DNA from: Microbacterium nymphoidis | Lineage (GTDB): Bacteria > Actinomycetota > Actinomycetes > Actinomycetales > Microbacteriaceae | Direction of reading: 5' to 3' | Assembly: GCF_021044885.1 (NCBI RefSeq) | Contig: NZ_JAJNOD010000006.1 | Span: forward strand, 62,001 to 126,000 | Length of the DNA stretch: 64,000 nt | Shown here: positions 57,085 to 64,000 of the stretch, piece after piece | Position numbering within the stretch: the stretch's first letter is position 1 | Layout: every line of letters begins with the position of its first letter | Translations under genes and position numbers: made by a program | The notes under the pieces: model-generated | What the model was told of the DNA's origin: nothing | The model's input: the letters and a program-made list of their open reading frames with translations, nothing else | Database searches by the model: none

Positions 57085-58566
57085 AGTGATCTCGTCTACC
57101 TGCAGGGCCGCGCCGACGAAGCAGACGTGGAATGGCTCCATCGTCTCGCCGGTGACGGTCAGCTCCTCGCCGACCTCGCGTCGGCGGACATCGTGATGTG
57201 GGTACCCACACCGGAGGACTCGTTCATCGCGGTCGCGCACACGCGCCCCGGCGGCGCGGCCACACTCTTCTACCGCGACATCGTGGGCGACAGCGTGCGT
57301 CCGCAGTGGTACGCGCAGATCAAGGAGAGCTTCCAGACGGCCACCATCGTCGACTCGTCCTCGCCCGAGTGGTTCGAGGAGGTCCCCACCCGCGTGCGCG
57401 CTGTGCCGATCGTGCGCACCCGGCCGGTGGTGGGGGAGAAGCCCAACGTCATCGGAATCCTGACCCGTCACACCAACCTCGGCGAGGCGCGGACGCCCTC
57501 GCGCCAGCAGATCACGTTCAACGAGTGCGCGGACGACCTGTTCTCGATGATCTCCACGGGCGACTTCCCCGATCTGGACGCCCCGACCGCACCGCGCCGT
57601 GGCGCTCCGCGGGCCTCGGACGGGCTGGTCCGTCTCGACGTGGACGGCACGGTGACGTTCGCCAGCCCGAACGCGCTGTCCGCGTTCAACCGCATGGGAT
57701 TCGACGATGAGCTCGAAGGCGAGAGCCTGGTCGAGGTGGTCGCTGAGATCCTGCCCGCGGGTCGCGAAGTGGACGAGTCTCTTCCGGTGGTCATGACCGG
57801 ACGCGCCCCCTGGCGCTCGGACATCGAAGCGCGCGGGGTGACGGTGTCCATGCGCGCGGTCCCGTTGAAGAACAACGGCAAGCGGATCGGAGCGATCATC
57901 CTCTGCCGCGACGTTTCGGAGCTCCGCCACCAGGAGCAGGAGCTCATCACCAAGGACGCGACGATCCGCGAGATCCACCACCGGGTGAAGAACAACCTGC
58001 AGACGGTGTCGTCCCTGTTGCGCATCCAGGCGCGGCGGACCCACTCCGAGGAGGCGCGCGACGCGCTCACCCAGGCGATGCGCCGCGTGGCGTCGATCGC
58101 GATCGTGCACGACACCCTGGCCAGCGGTCTCACGCAGAACGTGAACTTCGACGAGGTCTTCACCCGCGTCCTGAAGCTGGTCGCCGAAGTGGCCGCTGGT
58201 GCCGGGACGCGCGCTCGCACCCACGTCACCGGCAAGTTCGGCAGCCTTCCCAGCGAGTACGCGACTCCGCTCGCCCTGGCGCTCACCGAACTGGTCACCA
58301 ACGCGGTCGAGCACGGTCTGGCCGAGCAGGACGAGGGCGTGGTCGAGATCATCGCCGAGCGCGACGAAGAGCACCTCGAGGTGCGCGTGCGCGACGACGG
58401 CAGCGGTCTCCCGGAGGGACAGGTGGGACAGGGGCTCGGGACGCAGATCGTGCGCACTCTGATCCAGGGCGAGCTGTCCGGCTCCATCGACTGGCACACC
58501 CTCACCGGCTCGGGCACCGAGGTGACCATCGACATCCCGCTGAAGTGGATCCGCGCCGACGGCTGA
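57073..58566 (+). CDS. pdtaS: Sensor histidine kinase PdtaS
   Basis: 497 residues, soluble. GAF-like domain (about 20-155), PAS domain (about 185-295; VRLDVDGTVTFASPNALSAF), then a HisKA_2 dimerisation domain with the phosphorylated His near 302 in EIHHRVKNNLQTVSSLLRI, and an HWE/HisKA_2-type ATPase domain (NAVEHGL, DDGSGLPEG, GLGTQIV). In mycobacteria PdtaS phosphorylates the antiterminator PdtaR. Its neighbour whiB1 is the same as in M. tuberculosis (Rv3219/Rv3220c). Confidence 0.93.
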   Translation: MSTLSDLVYLQGRADEADVEWLHRLAGDGQLLADLASADIVMWVPTPEDSFIAVAHTRPGGAATLFYRDIVGDSVRPQWYAQIKESFQTATIVDSSSPEWFEEVPTRVRAVPIVRTRPVVGEKPNVIGILTRHTNLGEARTPSRQQITFNECADDLFSMISTGDFPDLDAPTAPRRGAPRASDGLVRLDVDGTVTFASPNALSAFNRMGFDDELEGESLVEVVAEILPAGREVDESLPVVMTGRAPWRSDIEARGVTVSMRAVPLKNNGKRIGAIILCRDVSELRHQEQELITKDATIREIHHRVKNNLQTVSSLLRIQARRTHSEEARDALTQAMRRVASIAIVHDTLASGLTQNVNFDEVFTRVLKLVAEVAAGAGTRARTHVTGKFGSLPSEYATPLALALTELVTNAVEHGLAEQDEGVVEIIAERDEEHLEVRVRDDGSGLPEGQVGQGLGTQIVRTLIQGELSGSIDWHTLTGSGTEVTIDIPLKWIRADG

Positions 58567-58580
58567 GCCGCGCAACGCGT

Positions 58581-58608
58581 AACGCCCCCGGTCGTGACCG
58601 GGGGCGTT
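58581..58608. terminator. Terminator between convergent pdtaS and whiB1
   Basis: Perfect 12-bp stem (58581-58592 with 58597-58608), loop CGTG, 14 bases after the pdtaS stop and 20 bases before the end of whiB1. Confidence 0.75.
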
Positions 58609-58628
58609 CGGGTTCGGGCGCTTGCGCC

Positions 58629-58877
58629 TCAGGAAGCGCGGCGGGCGCGCGCGGCGCGACGCTTCAGGGCGCGGCGCTCGTCCTCGGAGAGGCCTCCCCA
58701 GACACCCGAGTCCTGACCGGTCTCGAGGGCGTACTGCAGGCAGATCTCCGTGACGGTGCAGCGGGCGCACACCGCCTTGGCCTTCTCGATCTGATCCACG
58801 GCGGGACCGGTGTTCCCGACGGGGAAGAAAAGCTCAGGGTCGACCGTCAGGCAGGCGGACTTATCGCGCCAATCCAT
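58629..58877 (-). CDS. whiB1: WhiB1-type iron-sulfur regulator
   Basis: 82 residues. Cluster-binding Cys at 9, 37, 40 and 46, GVWGG at 58-62, basic tail LKRRAARARR. Begins MDWRDKSACL as WhiB1. In mycobacteria WhiB1 binds nitric-oxide-sensitive [4Fe-4S] and the sigma factor SigA. ATG at 58877 has AAGGAG eight bases upstream. The leader of about 75 bases is C-rich on the message (G-rich 58895-58917 on the plus strand). Confidence 0.95.
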   Translation of the reverse strand: MDWRDKSACLTVDPELFFPVGNTGPAVDQIEKAKAVCARCTVTEICLQYALETGQDSGVWGGLSEDERRALKRRAARARRAS

Positions 58878-58962
58878 TCTTCGTGCTCCTTGTAGGTGGG
58901 GGTGTGGGGTGGTGGGGAGACGCACGGATGCGGTGTCTACCCCGGGTGGGTTGGATACCCTG

Positions 58963-58968
58963 TGTATA
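58963..58968 (-). promoter_or_regulatory. whiB1 -10 box
   Basis: Minus-strand TATACA within an AT patch. The -35 candidate 17 bases upstream is GTGGGA, a weak match, so an activator may be needed. Confidence 0.45.
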
Positions 58969-59041
58969 TACGAGCAGAGCGCTCGTCCCACGCCGCTGTG
59001 GGAGCACACGGCACTGATAATGGTTCCACGGATTCCCGGGT

Positions 59042-59062
59042 GAATCAAGGGTTAATTGATTC
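59042..59062. promoter_or_regulatory. AT-rich dyad GAATCAA-N7-TTGATTC
   Basis: Perfect 7-bp arms (59042-59048 and 59056-59062), in the 295-base space between divergent whiB1 and the small membrane-protein gene. The rest of 58878-59172 holds the whiB1 promoter and leader and no gene. Confidence 0.5.
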
Positions 59063-59172
59063 TCACAGCCAGGTATCCGCGACCGACGAGCGCCGGAACA
59101 GGCCCACATGCCCCCGTCGTGCGCAGCAGATCTACGCGACGCACGACACGATGAGAAGGACGCGCAGCACCC

Positions 59173-59616
59173 ATGACGATCCCCGAACCGGTCTCGCCGC
59201 GCCCGCAGCCCGCAACCATCGCCGCATCCATCATCGTCGCCCTCGAGGGGGTGGTGACCCTCGTCCTCGCCGCTGTCGAGGTGGGTGCCATCCTCGCCGG
59301 GGATACTGCGGACCTGGTGAGTGCGCTCGCGCTGCTGGTGCTCACGATCGTGCTGGGAATCGGCATCCTCGCGTTCGCTGCCGGCATCCTCCGTGGCCGC
59401 ACCTGGGGGCGCTCGGGGGGCATCGTGACACAGGTGCTGGTGTTCGCGGTGGGACTCGGCGCGAGCACAGGGCCGTCACCGCACCCCCTGGTCGGCGCCT
59501 GGCTGATCGTCCCCGCCATCATCGGCTTCGTCCTGATCATCGTGGCCGCGCGACGCAGCCCGGACCGCAGCCACGAGGCGGTCGCGGACGAAGCGCCGGA
59601 GGATTCTTCCCGCTGA
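59173..59616 (+). CDS. Small membrane protein, unknown
   Basis: 147 residues with four helices (about 16-42, 47-75, 84-100 and 106-124), polar ends (EPVSPRPQPA at the start; an acidic ending EAVADEAPEDSSR). Not recognised. ATG 59173 has AAGGA 13 bases upstream, a long spacing. Divergent from whiB1, convergent with bcp (12 bases between stops). Confidence 0.7.
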   Translation: MTIPEPVSPRPQPATIAASIIVALEGVVTLVLAAVEVGAILAGDTADLVSALALLVLTIVLGIGILAFAAGILRGRTWGRSGGIVTQVLVFAVGLGASTGPSPHPLVGAWLIVPAIIGFVLIIVAARRSPDRSHEAVADEAPEDSSR

Positions 59617-59628
59617 GTCTGCTCGGCG

Positions 59629-60102
59629 TCAGCCGGCCAGACCGAGGATGCGCATGATGCGCGCGACGTGCCCAGTGGCGCGGACGTTGTACAGCGCCTC
59701 CTGGATGATGCCGTCGGCGTCGATGATGAAGGTGGAGCGGATCACACCCTCGTACGTGCGGCCGTAGTTCTTCTTCTCACCCCACGTGCCGTACTGGTCC
59801 ATCACGGCGTGGTCCGGATCGGCCAGCAGATCGAACGGCAGGTGGTCGCGCTCGTGGAAGCGCGCGAGCTTGGCCACGTCATCGGGGGAGACGCCGAGCA
59901 CGGTGTAACCCGCCGCCTGCAGCGGGGCGAAGGAGTCACGGAAGTCGCAGGCCTGGGCGGTGCAGGCCGGCGTCATCGCGGCGGGGTAGAAGTAGAGCAC
60001 CACGGGACCGCCGCGCAGTGCACTGAGAGTGACGGACTCGCCGTTCTGAGCGGTCAGGGTGAAGTCGGGAGCGGGCGTTGCGGGTTCCAGGCGCTGCGTC
60101 AT
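59629..60102 (-). CDS. bcp: Thiol peroxidase/peroxiredoxin, BCP-PrxQ type
   Basis: 157 residues. Thioredoxin fold with PVVLYFYPAAMTPACTAQAC: peroxidatic Cys47 and resolving Cys52 at the five-residue spacing of PrxQ. The family's usual TPGCT reads TPACT. Reduces H2O2 and organic hydroperoxides using thioredoxin or mycoredoxin. ATG at 60102 follows TAGGCT by six bases, so it is transcribed separately from rsgA. Confidence 0.94.
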   Translation of the reverse strand: MTQRLEPATPAPDFTLTAQNGESVTLSALRGGPVVLYFYPAAMTPACTAQACDFRDSFAPLQAAGYTVLGVSPDDVAKLARFHERDHLPFDLLADPDHAVMDQYGTWGEKKNYGRTYEGVIRSTFIIDADGIIQEALYNVRATGHVARIMRILGLAG

Positions 60103-60108
60103 GATCTC

Positions 60109-60114
60109 AGCCTA
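60109..60114 (-). promoter_or_regulatory. -10 hexamer of leaderless bcp message
   Basis: Minus-strand TAGGCT, six bases, ATG at 60102. Confidence 0.55.
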
Positions 60115-60131
60115 GGCGCGGCCGCGGGCGC

Positions 60132-60149
60132 GACGCCAAAACAGGCGTC
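60132..60149 (-). terminator. Short hairpin at the rsgA stop
   Basis: GACGCC (60132-60137) and GGCGTC (60144-60149) with a six-base loop that is TGTTTT on the message; the stem includes part of the rsgA stop codon. Confidence 0.4.
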
Positions 60150-61188
60150 AGGACTCGAACGTCGCGAGCAGTCGTTGCAGCGAGTCCAGGCGGGCGCTGC
60201 CGGCGGGGCCGAGTTCTCCCTCGGCCTCCGCCTCGTTGAGCGCACAGTCGGGTGCATCGGGCAGGTGGGTGCATCCGCGCGGACAGTCCTCGGCGATCTC
60301 GGCGAGGTCCGTGAACGCCGCGAGGATGTTCGCCGTGTCCACGTGTCCGAGGCCGAACGAGCGCACGCCCGGGGTGTCGATCACCCAGCCCGTGCCGCCC
60401 GCGCCCCGGAAGCGCAGTTCGACCGTGGACGAGGAGGTATGGCGCCCGCGGCCGGTGACGTCGTTGACATGCCCGGTGGCGCGCCCGGCGCTCGGCACGA
60501 GGGCGTTGATGAGCGTCGACTTTCCGACGCCGGAGTGGCCGACGAACACGGTGGCGTGTCCGACCAGTGCCGCACCGATCTCATCTAGCGGTACCTCACC
60601 GCGCGCGCTGCGGAAGACGCGCAGATCCGCGAGCGTCTCGAAATGCTGCAGGAAGGCCGTGGGGTCGGCGAGGTCCGTCTTGGTGACCACCAGCAGCGGG
60701 CGTATGCCGGCGTCGAGTGCGGCCACGAGGTAGCGGTCCACCAGCCGTTCGCGCGGCTCGGGATCCGCGGCGGCGACCACGATGAGCATCTGATCGGCGT
60801 TGGCCACGATGACCCGCTCCACCTGATCGGTGTCGTCCGCGCTGCGGCGCAGCAGAGAGGTGCGGTCCACGATCCCGACGATGCGCGCCAGCGTCCCGGC
60901 CTCGCCGGTGCGGTCACCCACCACACGCGCGCGATCGTTGGTCACGATCGGCGTCTTGCGCAGCTCGCGCGCTCGCGTGGCCGTCACCGTGCGTTCGTCG
61001 TCGGTGTCCTCGTCCAGCAGCACGCTGTAGCGGCCGCGGTCCACTCCGAGCACACGGCCGATCGTCGCGTCTTCGTGTGCCGGACGGCGCTTGGTCCGCG
61101 GACGGTTGGCCTTCGGGTTCGGACGGATGCGGATATCGCTCTCGTCGAACTCGTCTTCGTCGTCGTCGAAGTCTCCGAGCCAGCTCAC
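60148..61188 (-). CDS. rsgA: Ribosome small-subunit GTPase RsgA
   Basis: 346 residues. Acidic N-terminus (residues 6-18), OB-fold (about 40-110), circularly permuted GTPase: G4 TKTD at 169-172, G1 GHSGVGKST at 217-225, G3 DTPG at 271-274, then a zinc knuckle C302, C306, H308, C315. Helps late 30S maturation. GTG at 61188 overlaps the aroA stop (GTGA), so it is cotranslated with aroA as in other actinobacteria. Confidence 0.95.
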   Translation of the reverse strand: MSWLGDFDDDEDEFDESDIRIRPNPKANRPRTKRRPAHEDATIGRVLGVDRGRYSVLLDEDTDDERTVTATRARELRKTPIVTNDRARVVGDRTGEAGTLARIVGIVDRTSLLRRSADDTDQVERVIVANADQMLIVVAAADPEPRERLVDRYLVAALDAGIRPLLVVTKTDLADPTAFLQHFETLADLRVFRSARGEVPLDEIGAALVGHATVFVGHSGVGKSTLINALVPSAGRATGHVNDVTGRGRHTSSSTVELRFRGAGGTGWVIDTPGVRSFGLGHVDTANILAAFTDLAEIAEDCPRGCTHLPDAPDCALNEAEAEGELGPAGSARLDSLQRLLATFES

Positions 61189-62540
61189 GCGGCGGCGTCC
61201 TCCGGGCACTCCTCGCGCGGGCTGAGCATGAGCTCCCACAGCGCGGTGAACTGCGGCAGCGTCTTCGCGGTGGTGCCGATGTCGTCGATCACGATTCCGG
61301 GGACGGCGAGGCCGAGCAGCGCGCCGGTCGTCGCCATGCGGTGGTCGTGGTAGGCCTTCCACGTGGCCCCGTGCAACGGAGCCGGGGTGACGATGATGCC
61401 GTCCGGAGTCTCCTCCGCACCGCAGCCGATGGCGCGCAGCTCGGCCACCAGCGCCGCGATCCGATCGGTCTCGTGATCGCGGATGTGGCCGATACCGCGG
61501 AACGTGCTGACGCCGTCGGCGAGAGCTGCGAGACCCACCAGTGTGGGAGCGAGCTCGCCCGCCGCGGTGAGGTCGAGGTCCACCGCGCGAATGGGGCCGG
61601 TGCTGGTGACGGTCAGGGCACCGCCACGGCGGGTGGCGCGGGCGCCGAACTGGGGGAGGATCTCGGTCAGCAGCGCACCCGGCTGCGTGGAGCGTGCCGG
61701 CCACCCGGTGATGGTCACGGCGCCGCCGGTGACGAGGGCGGCAGCGAGGAACGGCGCGGCATTGGACAGGTCGGGCTCGATGGCGACGTCCTTGCCGCGG
61801 ATGGACCCGGCCGGAACCACCCAGTCGGTGGGCGAGGTGCGCTCCACGTGCACGCCGCGGTGTGCGAGCACGTCGATTGTCATCTCGATGTGGGGGATCG
61901 ACGGCAGGCGCTGACCGGAATGGCGCAGCTGGAGGCCGACATCGAACCGTGCAGCGGCGAGCAGGAGCCCGGAGACGAACTGGCTCGAGCGCGATGCGTC
62001 GATGACGATCTCGCCGCCGCGGATGTGTCCGTGGCCGACGACGGTGAAGGGGAGCGACCAGCGCCCGGCGTCGTCGATGTCGACGCCGACATCGCGCAGC
62101 GCGCTGATCATCTCGCCCATCGGGCGATGCAGTGCCGACTCGTGTGCGGTCACCGTGACCTCTCCGGTGGCGAGTCCGGCGAGCGGCGTCAGGAACCGCA
62201 TGACGGTACCCGCCTGGCCGCAGTCCACCTCGGCGCCCGCAGAGAAGGCACGAGGCGGGGTGATCTGCAGATCGGGTCCGAACGGTCCGCTCGCCTCGGT
62301 CTCCTCGATCTCCACGCCGAGAGCGCGCAATCCGTCGATCATCCGTGCGGAGTCGTCGGAGTGCAGCGGAGAGCGCAGCCGGCTCGGGCTCTCCGCCAGG
62401 GCCGACAGGATCAGCTCTCGATTGGTGAGGGACTTCGATCCGGGCACGCTGAGCGTGGCGTGCACCGGCGCGTCTGCGACCGGTGCCGCGTATGCGCCCT
62501 GGGGTGCTGTTGCGGTGGCGAGGTCGATCTGTGCACTCAT
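61185..62540 (-). CDS. aroA: 3-phosphoshikimate 1-carboxyvinyltransferase (EPSP synthase)
   Basis: 451 residues; shikimate pathway step joining PEP and shikimate-3-phosphate. PGSKSLTNR at 33-41, the PEP/inhibitor loop GQAGTVMRF at 108-116 (GNAGTAMRP in E. coli), DASRSSQFVSGLLLAA, EPDLSNAAPFLAAAL, and the C-terminal KAYHDHRMATTGALLGL. ATG at 62540 follows TAGGGT by seven bases; the frame upstream overlaps the sigH promoter. Divergent from sigH. Confidence 0.95.
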   Translation of the reverse strand: MSAQIDLATATAPQGAYAAPVADAPVHATLSVPGSKSLTNRELILSALAESPSRLRSPLHSDDSARMIDGLRALGVEIEETEASGPFGPDLQITPPRAFSAGAEVDCGQAGTVMRFLTPLAGLATGEVTVTAHESALHRPMGEMISALRDVGVDIDDAGRWSLPFTVVGHGHIRGGEIVIDASRSSQFVSGLLLAAARFDVGLQLRHSGQRLPSIPHIEMTIDVLAHRGVHVERTSPTDWVVPAGSIRGKDVAIEPDLSNAAPFLAAALVTGGAVTITGWPARSTQPGALLTEILPQFGARATRRGGALTVTSTGPIRAVDLDLTAAGELAPTLVGLAALADGVSTFRGIGHIRDHETDRIAALVAELRAIGCGAEETPDGIIVTPAPLHGATWKAYHDHRMATTGALLGLAVPGIVIDDIGTTAKTLPQFTALWELMLSPREECPEDAAA

Positions 62541-62547
62541 CGGCTCC

Positions 62548-62553
62548 ACCCTA
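62548..62553 (-). promoter_or_regulatory. -10 hexamer of leaderless aroA-rsgA message
   Basis: Minus-strand TAGGGT, seven bases, ATG at 62540. Confidence 0.5.
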
Positions 62554-62612
62554 CTTGGCCCCATCGGATCGGACGAATATGCCGGGTGCACATTGACAAC
62601 CGGTGCGGTGGG

Positions 62613-62638
62613 GGAATAGTGCTCGCGACATGCCGGTT
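62613..62638 (+). promoter_or_regulatory. SigH/SigR-type promoter of sigH
   Basis: GGAAT (62613-62617), exactly 18 bases, GTT (62636-62638): the consensus used by SigR of Streptomyces and SigH of mycobacteria. The leader to the ATG at 62680 is about 35 bases. Confidence 0.8.
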
Positions 62639-62679
62639 GCACCCGATGTGAGAAGCGGACGACACGAACGAGGAGGCGC

Positions 62680-63351
62680 ATGAACGCGACGCTGGAGCGT
62701 TCACCGGAGCTCGAACAGGTCGACGATCTAGACTGGCTCGCGATGGATCAGTCAGATCAGACCGAAACGAGCACGGGCGATGCCCGTACGCAGTTCGAGG
62801 AGCAGGCGCTCCCGTTCATGGATCAGCTGTACGGCGCGGCGATGCGCATGACGCGCAACCCCGCCGACGCCGCGGATCTGGTGCAGGAGACCTTCGTCAA
62901 GGCGTACTCCTCGTGGGCGTCGTTCACGCAGGGCACGAACCTCAAGGCGTGGCTGTACCGCATTCTCACCAACACCTACATCAACACGTACCGCAAGAAG
63001 CAGCGCGAGCCTTTCCAGGGCACGATCGATGACCTGGAGGACTGGCAGCTGGGCGGTGCGGAGTCGACGACGGCGATGAGCTCGCGGTCGGCTGAGGCTG
63101 AGGCGATCGACCGGATGCCGGCATCGGTCGTGAAGGATGCGCTGCAGGCGATCCCCGAGGACTTCCGCCTCGCGGTGTATCTGGCCGATGTCGAAGGCTT
63201 CGCCTATCAGGAGATCGCCGACATCATGAAGACCCCCATCGGAACGGTCATGAGCAGGTTGCACCGCGGTCGGCGGATGCTGCGAGACCTGCTGGCCGAC
63301 TACGCGGCGGAGCGAGGAATCCGTCCCACCGCATCGAGGAGCAAGAAATGA
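62680..63351 (+). CDS. sigH: ECF sigma factor SigH/SigR (oxidative stress)
   Basis: 223 residues. Region 2 with [22 protein letters not shown] and [21 protein letters not shown]; region 4 with [20 protein letters not shown] and [20 protein letters not shown]. Disulfide-stress sigma factor controlling thioredoxin and mycothiol genes. ATG at 62680 has GAGGAGG three bases upstream. Stop overlaps the anti-sigma start (ATGA), and the gene has a promoter of its own class. Confidence 0.95.
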   Translation: MNATLERSPELEQVDDLDWLAMDQSDQTETSTGDARTQFEEQALPFMDQLYGAAMRMTRNPADAADLVQETFVKAYSSWASFTQGTNLKAWLYRILTNTYINTYRKKQREPFQGTIDDLEDWQLGGAESTTAMSSRSAEAEAIDRMPASVVKDALQAIPEDFRLAVYLADVEGFAYQEIADIMKTPIGTVMSRLHRGRRMLRDLLADYAAERGIRPTASRSKK

Positions 63352-63593
63352 CCGACTGCGGTTGCGAGAAAGCGCGGCAGGACCTGGAGGAGTTCCTCCG
63401 CAACGAGGTGTGCCGGACGAAGGAATCCGACATCCGAGCCCACCTCGACACCTGTGAGAGCTGCCGCGAAGAAGCGGTGGTGTCCAAGACCCTGACCGAG
63501 GTGGTCGCGCGCGCCTGCAAGGAGGACGCCCCCGAGGAGCTGCGCCTCCTGGTGCTCGAGCGCATCCGCGCCGCCCAGGCATCGCACGCCTGA
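63348..63593 (+). CDS. rshA: Zinc-binding anti-sigma factor RshA/RsrA (mycothiol system)
   Basis: 81 residues. ZAS motif H32-x3-C36-x2-C39 (HLDTCESC) plus Cys4, Cys6 and Cys22 nearby. Binds SigH in the reduced state and releases it on disulfide formation. Cotranslated with sigH. Followed by a 142-base space. Confidence 0.94.
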   Translation: MTDCGCEKARQDLEEFLRNEVCRTKESDIRAHLDTCESCREEAVVSKTLTEVVARACKEDAPEELRLLVLERIRAAQASHA

Positions 63594-63603
63594 GCACGCG
63601 CAC

Positions 63604-63621
63604 GCCGCCGGTGAGGGCGGC
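63604..63621 (+). terminator. Short hairpin after rshA
   Basis: GCCGCC (63604-63609) and GGCGGC (63616-63621), loop six bases, eleven bases after the stop. A weak candidate. Confidence 0.4.
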
Positions 63622-63735
63622 AGGCTGAGCGAGTCTCCGGTGGGATCTATGCGCCGGCTGTGACGTTGTCGTGAGTCGCCCGTGACGCGCACTCTGCCGT
63701 CGCGGCGGGCGGGCTCACGGGTGCACGATCATGAG

Positions 63736-64000
63736 GTGCCTCAGGTTCCCCCTCCCGCTGAGACCCCGTCCGCACCCGCCGTCGAACGCGCTCGTCGTGC
63801 GCGCGAGGCCGTGGCGGCGCTGCGCCGGATCGTCTCCGCTTCCCCGATAGCGACCGTCTTCGGTGCCTGGATGCTGCTCGCCACGGTGTTCCACGGCCCG
63901 TGGCGACCCCTGATGGCCGCGGGAGCCGAAGCCACGCTGAGCGATCTGCGGTGGTGGACGGCGTTCACCGCCGTTCTCGTCCCCGACAGTGTGGTGACCG
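63736..64000 (+). CDS. Start of a membrane protein (3' end outside window)
   Basis: The frame is open from GTG 63736 (or GTG 63721) to the window edge, 88 residues. A Pro/Ala/Arg-rich N-terminus (about 1-37) leads to a hydrophobic helix (SPIATVFGAWMLLATVF) and LSDLRWWTAFTAVLVPDSVV. The RWW-T-x-F-T pattern after a first helix recalls the rhomboid-like N-terminus of actinobacterial DUF2156 (lysylphosphatidylglycerol-synthase-like) proteins, but the diagnostic C-terminus is not in the window. Identification is tentative. Confidence 0.5.
   Translation, partial: MPQVPPPAETPSAPAVERARRAREAVAALRRIVSASPIATVFGAWMLLATVFHGPWRPLMAAGAEATLSDLRWWTAFTAVLVPDSVVT

Overview
The window is about 64 kb of high-GC DNA from an actinobacterium. 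Gene content and order (mtrA-mtrB-lpqB-comF-hpf-secA, a WhiB2-type gene beside DUF3499, sigH with an anti-sigma gene of the mycothiol system, pdtaS beside whiB1, aroA-rsgA, an Rv3235-family gene) are those of the conserved actinobacterial block that in Mycobacterium tuberculosis lies around Rv3219-Rv3267. The fused RmlC-RmlD protein and protein style point to the Microbacteriaceae, probably Microbacterium or a close relative; this assignment is inference. No rRNA, tRNA, CRISPR array, transposase or integrase was recognised.

Region 1 (1-23.8 kb) is a cell-surface polysaccharide locus: dTDP-rhamnose synthesis (rfbA, rfbB, fused rmlC-rmlD), several GT2 and GT4 glycosyltransferases, a Wzx-type flippase, two membrane acyltransferases with SGNH domains, UDP-galactopyranose mutase, an ABC-2 exporter pair (wzm/wzt), a GlfT1-like transferase cotranslated with an anchored Thr/Pro-rich protein, three tandem O-antigen-ligase-like proteins, and manA. 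It could build and export at least one rhamnose- and galactofuranose-containing glycan, with both a flippase route and an ABC route encoded side by side.

Region 2 (23.8-31.2 kb) has a WhiB2-type gene, a 948-residue glycosyltransferase/membrane protein coupled to a DUF5719 protein, a degenerate metallopeptidase-family protein, DUF3499, and a divergent RDD / SpoIIM-like pair. Region 3 (31.2-34.1 kb) is an oxidative-stress island: aquaporin, catalase and Fur-family regulator. Region 4 (34.2-39.9 kb) is a MoxR-DUF58-DUF4350-DUF4129 operon led by a membrane protein with a repeat tail.

Region 5 (40-51.6 kb) is mtrA-mtrB-lpqB, comF, hpf and secA, interrupted between hpf and secA by a coiled-coil protein, a possible 40-residue peptide and a divergent padR/membrane-protein pair. 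Region 6 (51.6-64 kb) holds a VOC protein, an alanine-type aminotransferase, the Rv3235-family gene, a SAF protein coupled to a MinD/CpaE-like protein with an altered P-loop, pdtaS, whiB1, bcp, rsgA, aroA, sigH, rshA and the start of a membrane protein.

A recurring regulatory pattern is a TANNNT-type -10 hexamer placed 6-8 bases before the start codon, seen at about a dozen genes on both strands. This implies that many transcripts here are leaderless. sigH carries a perfect GGAAT-N18-GTT promoter, so it is very probably autoregulated.
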